The position numbers and the translations under genes are program-made. Below, piece after piece: positions 14,701 to 19,661 of a DNA stretch of 19,661 nt. Where the stretch lies: NCBI GenBank assembly GCA_030445695.1, contig JASUTF010000016.1:1-19661 (forward strand). Direction: 5' to 3'. This DNA comes from Candidatus Iainarchaeum sp. GTDB lineage: Archaea > Iainarchaeota > Iainarchaeia > JAADDC01. Each line of letters opens with the position of its first letter. Within the stretch, counting starts at the first letter, position 1. Below the pieces are notes generated by a model. That model worked only from the letters and a program-made list of their open reading frames with translations. It was not told the origin of the DNA and did no database searches.

Positions 14701-15496
14701 TTTCACGTGGGAGTTTATGAAGGATCGCGTCAGAAAGCTCGCCTTCAAGGGCCTACGCATAGACAGGCGCGGGCCCCTGGATTACAGGCCCATACGCATA
14801 GAGACGAACATTTACCACCACGCGGACGGGTCCGCGTTCGTGGATCTCGGCGGAACGAAGGTGGCAGCCGGCGTGAAGATGGAGATCGGCTCCCCCTTCC
14901 CGGACACGCCGAACCAGGGCGCCATCATGACGGATGCAGAACTCCTGCCCATTGCCAACCCCACGTTTGAACCGGGTCCCCCTGACGAGAACGCCATAGA
15001 GCTTGCCCGCGTTGTGGACCGTGGGATCCGCGAGTCCAACGCCATAGACCTGGAGTCCCTTGTTATCGAGGAAGGAAAGTATGTCTGGCTGGTGTTCACG
15101 GACCTCCGCGTCCTTGACGACAACGGCAACCTCTTCGACGCGGCGTCCCTCGCGGCCATAACGGCCCTTGCCACCGCCCGCATCCCGAAGGTTGAGTACG
15201 AGGGCGAGGAGCCAAAGATCGTGCGCGGTGAGTATGAGGGTCGCCTGCAGCTCAGCGAAATACCTTTATTGACTACCTTCGTCAAGATTGGTACTGCCAT
15301 ATTTAGCGACCCGTCCATGCCCGAGATGAAGGCCGCAGATGCAAGGATATCTGTGGCCACCGTGGACGACGGTTCCATAACTGCCGTCCAGAAGGGTGCA
15401 GAAGGGTCATTCACGAAGCAGGAGCTCTCTCTGGTATTCGAGAGGGCCATTGACCGTGGCAGATACCTCAGAGACATAGTGAAGAAGGTGATATGA
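14693..15496 (+). CDS. rrp42: exosome ring subunit Rrp42
   Basis: This non-catalytic RNase PH-fold subunit alternates with Rrp41 in the hexamer and shapes the RNA-binding site. The product is 267 residues, the usual length. It carries [20 protein letters not shown] (44-63), the Rrp42-typical [13 protein letters not shown], and [21 protein letters not shown], where the Rrp41 catalytic ADAG sequence is replaced by DDNG. There is no insertion at the position corresponding to that in Rrp41. ATG at 14693 overlaps the end of rrp41 by 8 bp. Confidence 0.97.
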   Translation: MNDFTWEFMKDRVRKLAFKGLRIDRRGPLDYRPIRIETNIYHHADGSAFVDLGGTKVAAGVKMEIGSPFPDTPNQGAIMTDAELLPIANPTFEPGPPDENAIELARVVDRGIRESNAIDLESLVIEEGKYVWLVFTDLRVLDDNGNLFDAASLAAITALATARIPKVEYEGEEPKIVRGEYEGRLQLSEIPLLTTFVKIGTAIFSDPSMPEMKAADARISVATVDDGSITAVQKGAEGSFTKQELSLVFERAIDRGRYLRDIVKKVI

Positions 15497-15497
15497 T

Positions 15498-15767
15498 ATG
15501 GGTAGGACGAAGAAGGTGGGCAGTGCCGGTCGTTTCGGCCCCCGCTACGGTGTGAAGATCCGCAAGCTCGTCGCGAAGATCGAAAGAGTTCAAAGATCCA
15601 AGATGGTGTGTCCCCGCTGCGGGGCCAAGGCGGTGAAGCGTGCCGGATACGGCATTTACCAGTGCAGGAAGTGCGGGGCCGTTTTCGCCGGAGGTGCCTA
15701 CACGCTGAGGACCATCGTTGGAGAGTCCGTGGCCAAAGCCCTTGAGGCAAAGAGGGGATCTGAATGA
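15498..15767 (+). CDS. rpl37ae: large-subunit ribosomal protein L37Ae
   Basis: A ribosomal protein of 89 residues with a basic N-terminus ([17 protein letters not shown]) and a C2-C2 zinc ribbon (C38, C41, C56, C59). The ribosome-binding run AAGGTGAT lies a few bases before its ATG. The start is one base after the rrp42 stop codon. Confidence 0.97.
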   Translation: MGRTKKVGSAGRFGPRYGVKIRKLVAKIERVQRSKMVCPRCGAKAVKRAGYGIYQCRKCGAVFAGGAYTLRTIVGESVAKALEAKRGSE

Positions 15768-15898
15768 CATACGTCTGCCCCTACTGCGGGAATCAGTTTG
15801 AGGAGCTCCCGCGGATCGCCATCCGCTGCCCCTACTGCGGGCACAGGATGATCCTTAAGGCGAGACCCGCCGTGGTCAAAGTGGTGAAAGCGCGATAA
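15764..15898 (+). CDS. rpoP: DNA-directed RNA polymerase subunit P (Rpo12)
   Basis: A 44-residue zinc-ribbon subunit, homologous to eukaryotic Rpb12, that supports assembly of RNA polymerase. Its ATG overlaps the L37Ae stop (ATGA). The protein starts [12 protein letters not shown] and carries two CPYCG knuckles (C5/C8 and C22/C25), ending in a basic tail (KVVKAR). Length and order after L37Ae are typical of archaea. Confidence 0.96.
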   Translation: MTYVCPYCGNQFEELPRIAIRCPYCGHRMILKARPAVVKVVKAR

Positions 15899-15899
15899 C

Positions 15900-16403
15900 A
15901 TGATCATCATCACCACCTCGCGGAAGCCATCGCGGCGGACGAGGCGGTTCTGCAGGGAGCTCCAGTCAGTTCTCCCCCATTCTTTCTACGTCAACAGGGG
16001 TAAGGCGTCCCTGCGGCTTTTCGCCGAGCGTGCCCGCACTGACGGCTACTATAGGGCGTTCATTGTGGGCGAGACGAAGGGCAACCCCTCCATTATACGC
16101 GTCCTGGATCTTCATGACGAGCCCTTCCGCTGGATGGGCCAGTTATACATCACGAACGTTTCCCTCCTTCTTGACCGAGGTGAGAAGCCGGTTCCTGTGG
16201 ATGCGGACGACCTCGTGGTGGATGTGGACGCTTTCCCCGTGCTGAAAGAGATATTCGATGTTTACGACGGGGAAGAGGGAGTCATTCTCGAGGAGAGAGG
16301 CGGCAGCGTTCGTTTTCTCGTTGACGGAGAGGAGGTGGGACCACGGTTTCGGATAACGGGCTGGGATCCAGTCCCGGCAAAACTGGATTCCGTGCTGAGG
16401 TAG
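15900..16403 (+). CDS. Brix-domain ribosome biogenesis protein
   Basis: The product is 167 residues. It belongs to the single-domain archaeal Brix/IMP4 family, which is thought to bind rRNA during ribosome assembly. The N-terminus MIIITTSRKPSRRTRRFCREL matches the family start, followed by VNRGKASLRLFAERA and an LLDR-containing middle. ATG begins one base after the rpoP stop. Its last ~60 bases overlap the likely start of pcc1, and the strong ribosome-binding run GGAGGTGG (16331-16338) lies within it. Confidence 0.9.
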   Translation: MIIITTSRKPSRRTRRFCRELQSVLPHSFYVNRGKASLRLFAERARTDGYYRAFIVGETKGNPSIIRVLDLHDEPFRWMGQLYITNVSLLLDRGEKPVPVDADDLVVDVDAFPVLKEIFDVYDGEEGVILEERGGSVRFLVDGEEVGPRFRITGWDPVPAKLDSVLR

Positions 16404-16621
16404 ATTTTCCCACGGAGAAGGACGCCGAAGCAGCGTACACGGCCCTTCTTCCCGAGATGGGCCAGTCGAGGCGCTTCAGGGCAGCCCTCAAGGTAGAGGG
16501 AAATAGATTGATACTTGAGGTGGACGCTGACGACCTCTCCGCCCTCCGTGCCGCTCTGAACTCATACCTCCGCTGGATTTCTCTCATAGAAAAGCTTCAT
16601 AAAGCCCTCATCCCTCCTTAA
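16343..16621 (+). CDS. pcc1: KEOPS complex subunit Pcc1, non-standard start codon
   Basis: Pcc1 is the small dimerising subunit of KEOPS, which makes the t6A37 modification with Kae1. The recognisable part runs from about 16388 (FRAEVDFPTEKDAEAAYTAL) through ALKVEGNRLILEVDADDLSAL to AALNSYLRWISLIEKL, a good Pcc1 match with one beta-alpha and one beta-beta-alpha unit. In this frame no ATG, GTG or TTG exists between the stop at 16322 and an internal ATG at 16457, which would delete the first strand and helix. The start given is an ACG at 16343, seven bases after GGAGG; GTT at 16346 and CTG at 16361 are alternatives. A sequencing error or a -1 frameshift from Brix is also possible. The identity is fairly sure; the start is not. 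Confidence 0.75.
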   Translation, partial: TVSDNGLGSSPGKTGFRAEVDFPTEKDAEAAYTALLPEMGQSRRFRAALKVEGNRLILEVDADDLSALRAALNSYLRWISLIEKLHKALIPP

Positions 16622-16636
16622 TTGAGAGGTGATCTT

Positions 16637-17008
16637 ATGGAAATACCGCAGGATGTGCAGAAGGATATTGTGAACTTTCAGGCGCTCCAGAACCAGCTGA
16701 ACATCATACAGACGCAGCTCGCCCAGATCGAGGCGGAACTCCGCTCCATCTCCGAGGCAGTTGCCGCCCTTGAGAGCACTGAGGATGATTTTGCATACAA
16801 GGCAGTGGGTCCGATTCTCGTTCGTGAGCGGAAGTCCGTCCTTCTTGCGGAGCTTAGCGACAGGAAGGAGACGCTTGAGGTGAAGAAGCAGTCCCTTTCC
16901 AAGAAGGCGAAGCAGATAGAGGCAAAGCTCGTCGAGCTGAAGAATAAGATAGAGACGGAGCTCTCCAAACTCCAGCAGGTGGGCGGTAATGCCCCCACAG
17001 GTGCGTGA
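16637..17008 (+). CDS. pfdB: prefoldin subunit beta
   Basis: Prefoldin captures unfolded proteins and passes them to the thermosome. The 123-residue product has two long coiled-coil helices (about 5-45 and 77-115) flanking a short beta region (AYKAVGPILVRE, about 54-65), the standard beta-prefoldin layout. The ribosome-binding site GAGGTGAT (16626-16633) sits three bases before ATG 16637. The gene overlaps the following DHH gene by 20 bp. Confidence 0.96.
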   Translation: MEIPQDVQKDIVNFQALQNQLNIIQTQLAQIEAELRSISEAVAALESTEDDFAYKAVGPILVRERKSVLLAELSDRKETLEVKKQSLSKKAKQIEAKLVELKNKIETELSKLQQVGGNAPTGA

Positions 17009-17948
17009 GCTCCGCTCCGAACTTCTTTCCCTTCGCCCACCTGTCTTGATCGTTCCCCACTCACAGGCGGACGTGGACGCCGTTGCATCGGCGATGGGCG
17101 TTCATTCCTTTCTCCGACATCGCGGGATCTCCGCTGTCCTGCTCTTTCCTTCCCTTTCCGCCCCTGCCGCTAACCTCCTGAAGGATCTTGCGGTGGACTA
17201 TGCAACGGATCTTGACGTGGCGGGCAGGGACGTCGTGGTTGTAGACACGTCTTCGTCCTCCATGCTCCCCGTTGACGTTTTCCCCGCCTCCCGCGTTCTG
17301 GTCATCGACCATCATCGCGGGGGCGACCTCCGCGGCTGGATATTTAATACCCCGTCCCTGTCTGAGGTGGTGGCTCAACTGCTCATCTTCGACGGCATAC
17401 GCGATGAGAAAGCATACCTGGCGCTTGCTGCGGGCATATACTCCGATACTGCCGGCCTGCTTGCCGCGGACTCCGGTTCGCTCCGCGTCCTTTCCGAGAT
17501 AATGGCCATTATAGACGTGAGCGTTTCCGACATCGCCAGAATTCTGGATGTCCGCCCCAGCGTCTCGGAGAGGATAGCCCGCCTCAAGGCACTCAGGAGG
17601 ATGAAGATCCACCGTTTCGGGGACTTTGTGGTCGTTACGTCCTCGGCGGGGGCACACGAGGGTTCTGCCGCCTGGACACTCATTCTCGCCGGTGCAGACC
17701 TCGCTTTCGTTGCCGGGAAGGGCAGGATCATCGGCAGGGCATCCGACGACTTCCTGATCCGTGCCGGTTTTGACCTCACCGACGTGTTCTCCACCGTTTC
17801 GGAGCGTCTGGGCGGGACTTGGGGCGGCCACCCCGCCGCCGCCGGTATCCACGTGTCCGATTCGGAGTCCGCCCTCGAAACAGTGCTCGCGGTGGTAGAA
17901 GAACTAATGCGTAGGAACGGGTTCAAATTCGTGCGCAGGGACTACTGA
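16989..17948 (+). CDS. DHH-family phosphoesterase (RecJ-like)
   Basis: The product is 319 residues. It has the DHH catalytic domain: a metal-binding HSQADVDAVASA motif (24-35), VVVVDTSSS (82-90), DHH at 107-109, and a DHHA1 domain ending in GGHPAAAG (279-286). Members are Mn2+-dependent phosphodiesterases or nucleases. The archaeal group after prefoldin beta is often annotated only as DHH phosphoesterase, so the substrate (oligonucleotide, nanoRNA or cyclic nucleotide) is open. It is the last gene of the operon. Its 3' end overlaps the convergent HTH gene by 7 bp. Confidence 0.92.
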   Translation: MPPQVRELRSELLSLRPPVLIVPHSQADVDAVASAMGVHSFLRHRGISAVLLFPSLSAPAANLLKDLAVDYATDLDVAGRDVVVVDTSSSSMLPVDVFPASRVLVIDHHRGGDLRGWIFNTPSLSEVVAQLLIFDGIRDEKAYLALAAGIYSDTAGLLAADSGSLRVLSEIMAIIDVSVSDIARILDVRPSVSERIARLKALRRMKIHRFGDFVVVTSSAGAHEGSAAWTLILAGADLAFVAGKGRIIGRASDDFLIRAGFDLTDVFSTVSERLGGTWGGHPAAAGIHVSDSESALETVLAVVEELMRRNGFKFVRRDY

Positions 17949-18340
17949 ACGAGTATCTTCACGTCTCCGTCTCTGATCTTCTGCTCCCGGTGGATAATGT
18001 AGTGCACGGTGCTCTTCGGTATGTTCAGCTCCCCCGCGATCTCTCGGACGGACGAACCAGCACGATATAGTGCGATGATCTGGGTCACTGTCTCCAGATC
18101 GATGTCTGCGAACCGCCCCCTCCTTGACAGGAGTTCTACCCTGCCCTTTACGATCTCCTTTGCCCTTCTGGACAGGCGGGCGAGCGTGGAGGGAGGCATG
18201 TAGTATTTCTCGACGTATTCGTCTATTTCCTCGAACACCTCTGCGGGCAACGGTCTCGGAACGTGCACGCGTGCCTTTCCGAGGTTCTTCACGAGTTCGA
18301 TGGCTGCCTCGAGGTTCTTTCGGTCAAGTACCACAAGCAC
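17942..18340 (-). CDS. helix-turn-helix protein, possible regulator
   Basis: The product is 132 residues. The N-terminal ~40 residues (LVVLDRKNLEAAIELVKNLGKARVHVPRPL) are a small strand-helix-strand unit that I cannot name. The middle is helical and basic (LARLSRRAKEIVKGRVELLSRR). The C-terminus carries a clear HTH at about 94-117 (SSVREIAGELNIPKSTVHYIIH), of the type seen in resolvase, sigma-4 and archaeal small regulators. Start GTG at 18340 has a TATA-like box centred 26 bp upstream. Its divergence from the Lon-type protease gene with overlapping promoters makes control of that gene plausible, but this is inference. Confidence 0.8.
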   Translation of the reverse strand: MLVVLDRKNLEAAIELVKNLGKARVHVPRPLPAEVFEEIDEYVEKYYMPPSTLARLSRRAKEIVKGRVELLSRRGRFADIDLETVTQIIALYRAGSSVREIAGELNIPKSTVHYIIHREQKIRDGDVKILVQ

Positions 18341-18341
18341 G

Positions 18342-18348
18342 TTAAAAC
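18342..18348 (+). promoter_or_regulatory. TATA-like box of the Lon-type protease gene
   Basis: TTAAAAC is centred 26 bp before the ATG at 18371 and lies within 8 bp of the divergent GTG start at 18340. Confidence 0.5.
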
Positions 18349-18360
18349 ATTGCCCCCCGC

Positions 18361-18372
18361 TTTAATAATTAT
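18361..18372 (-). promoter_or_regulatory. TATA-like box of the HTH gene, overlapping the protease ATG
   Basis: The minus strand reads ATAATTATTAAA, centred 26 bp before the GTG at 18340. It overlaps the first bases of the divergent protease gene. Confidence 0.5.
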
Positions 18373-19078
18373 GAGGTGGATTACGTTTGCCCTGATTCTC
18401 GTATACGTGATGGCATTCATATCCGGCTTTCTGCTGGGCGGCTACTACGTTGCGTCGCACTCCGGCTCCAAGGCCATGGTGTATGCCGCGGCAGTGGTGT
18501 CCGGTGGAGGAGGAACGCTGGCGGAGGTCTGGGCGGAGGTGCGCCCCGGCTCTGGCAGGGTCTTCCTCACGGTTAACCCCAAGTCCGAGCTGGACACCCA
18601 GGAATCGGCGGAAATCGCCGCGTCCGTTGCCTCCCGTCTCGCCGGCGTCCCCCTACTCTTCCATGACATTGCATTTACCATAAACGCACCCTCCGTCATC
18701 GTTGGGGGGCCCTCTGCCGGTGCTGCCATGACCGTGGCGGCGTACGCCGCGTTAACGGGCAAGACCCCGCGTAGTGATGTTGTCGTTACGGGAGAGATCC
18801 TGCCCGACGGAAGGATCGGCCCCGTCGGTGGACTGGTGGAGAAGTTACAGGCGTGTGCCGATAACGGTATCCGTGTCTTTCTCATCCCGAAGGGGGAGCG
18901 TTACGTGCGCATTGCCCAGCCGGTTACCAAGCGTAGCGAGCCGGTTCCCGGCGTCGTGGTCATTCAGAAGTCGGTGCAGTGGAAGGTGGTCGATCTCGTG
19001 GAGATGGGAAAAGAATTGGGAGTGGAAGTTGTGGAGGTGTCGGATATACGCGACGTCCTCCCCTATTTCTTCAGCTGA
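18371..19078 (+). CDS. membrane-anchored Lon-type (S16) serine protease, no ATPase domain
   Basis: The product is 235 residues. The N-terminal hydrophobic segment (about 4-27, ITFALILVYVMAFISGFLLGG) is a membrane anchor or uncleaved signal. The rest is a Lon proteolytic domain with catalytic Ser115 in GGPSAGAAM and Lys158 in PVGGLVEKLQAC, the S16 Ser-Lys dyad. The family is known in archaea as short secreted or anchored Lon-like proteases of unassigned substrate. There is no AAA+ domain in this gene or beside it, so any unfolding partner must be elsewhere. ATG at 18371 is set by the TATA box 26 bp upstream and by the start of the hydrophobic segment. It overlaps the next convergent gene by 8 bp. 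Confidence 0.9.
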   Translation: MRWITFALILVYVMAFISGFLLGGYYVASHSGSKAMVYAAAVVSGGGGTLAEVWAEVRPGSGRVFLTVNPKSELDTQESAEIAASVASRLAGVPLLFHDIAFTINAPSVIVGGPSAGAAMTVAAYAALTGKTPRSDVVVTGEILPDGRIGPVGGLVEKLQACADNGIRVFLIPKGERYVRIAQPVTKRSEPVPGVVVIQKSVQWKVVDLVEMGKELGVEVVEVSDIRDVLPYFFS

Positions 19079-19661
19079 AGAGCCGCTTCTCCAGATACTG
19101 TGCCACCTCTTCTTTGCCTGCGATGCTGCCCCTGTATGCTTCCAGAAGGACCTCGTTGACCGCCTCAACGATCTTTTCCTCATCCACTCCCTCTTTTCTT
19201 GCCCTGAGGATTGCCTCGACCACCTCTTCGCCCACGTCGCTCTCAACGAAGATCTTTGCCGCCCTCCTGTCAAGCTGGGCCAGGACGGACGATGCGAACT
19301 CGAGGTCTGCCCTGCTGTCCATCTTTTCTATGTTCATCTTCCTGATAATCTCCGCTACCTCGCCTATGCTATACATGGGGATTGCCCTCGCGTTCCTCAG
19401 GAGCGTTGCCAGGTTCTCGATGAACGTCTCCGCCTCTGAAAGGTCCACGGTGTCCGCCGATATATCCGCCATGCCCAGGTAGTAGAAGGCGCCTATGGTG
19501 TCGTCTGGAACTTCACCGTCGAACACCCGAACGCCGTTGCTCTCAAGCAACTTCGATACGCTCTCCCAGAACCTCTCCCTCACTGCCCTCTCAGCCACCG
19601 CCTTCACGGCAGCCGCCAGCTTTACCATCCGTTCTCCGCCCTGATCCGCCAGCTCGTCCCA
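19071..19661 (-). CDS. unassigned helical protein, probably partial at the window edge
   Basis: From the ATG at 19628 the product is 185 residues. The frame continues open for 11 more codons (WDELADQGGER) to the edge, so the true start may lie outside. The sequence is almost entirely helical and charged, with no Cys pairs, signal or membrane helix. Segments such as DLSEAETFIENLATLLRNA and VGEEVVEAILRARKEG look like helical repeats. I do not recognise the family. It converges on the Lon-type protease with an 8-bp overlap. Confidence 0.75.
   Translation of the reverse strand, partial: WDELADQGGERMVKLAAAVKAVAERAVRERFWESVSKLLESNGVRVFDGEVPDDTIGAFYYLGMADISADTVDLSEAETFIENLATLLRNARAIPMYSIGEVAEIIRKMNIEKMDSRADLEFASSVLAQLDRRAAKIFVESDVGEEVVEAILRARKEGVDEEKIVEAVNEVLLEAYRGSIAGKEEVAQYLEKRLFS

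Noticed and set aside
15900-16621. A simple Brix-Pcc1 fusion gene
   Set aside because: The two frames differ and Brix has its own in-frame TAG at 16401-16403. A fusion would need a frameshift, so it is kept only as an alternative in the pcc1 finding.

Overview
The window is archaeal chromosomal DNA, moderately GC-rich and almost entirely coding. The gene content is diagnostic: an archaeal exosome operon (Rrp4, Rrp41, Rrp42) with a proteasome alpha subunit, SBDS, L37Ae, RpoP, Brix, Pcc1 and prefoldin beta, plus RadA, a multi-OB replication factor A, class I lysyl-tRNA synthetase, RtcB ligase, geranylgeranyl diphosphate synthase and a CDKAL1-type tRNA methylthiotransferase. Euryarchaeota in the broad sense, possibly Thermoplasmatota, is my best guess. 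That placement comes from general gene content and is not proven. Many genes appear leaderless, with a TATA-like box centred about 25-27 bp before the start codon.

Layout. 1-208: end of a tRNA-Ala and a tRNA-Thr. 210-3238: tRNA methylthiotransferase (-), an unassigned phosphoribosyltransferase-fold protein (+) and prenyl synthase (-). 3323-3625: tRNA-Leu (-), then an odd run of perfect hairpins bounded by a copy of the tRNA's 5' end. 3626-6271: winged-helix protein (+), radA (-) and RPA (-). 6292-8153: truA and an orphan gene (+). 8154-10193: lysS and a membrane-anchored small protein (-). 10234-11673: rtcB (+). 11731-17948: one 11-gene co-directional operon covering protein degradation, ribosome maturation, RNA degradation, translation, transcription, tRNA modification, chaperoning and a DHH phosphoesterase. 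17942-19661: HTH protein (-), membrane-anchored Lon-type protease (+) and an unknown partial gene (-).

The genes share an RNA theme. KEOPS subunit Pcc1 (t6A synthesis), the methylthiotransferase (t6A to ms2t6A), TruA, RtcB and LysRS act on tRNA. The exosome, SBDS, Brix and L37Ae act on RNA or ribosomes. RadA and RPA form a recombination and ssDNA-binding pair.

I see no mobile element, CRISPR array or defence cassette. The most unusual signals are: the hairpin array and 15-bp direct repeat upstream of tRNA-Leu; a roughly 62-residue insertion in Rrp41; a pcc1 frame without ATG, GTG or TTG at the homologous start; overlapping back-to-back promoters; and an orphan conserved-looking gene after truA. 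Apart from the 219-bp stretch at 3407-3625, no intergenic region exceeds about 90 bp.
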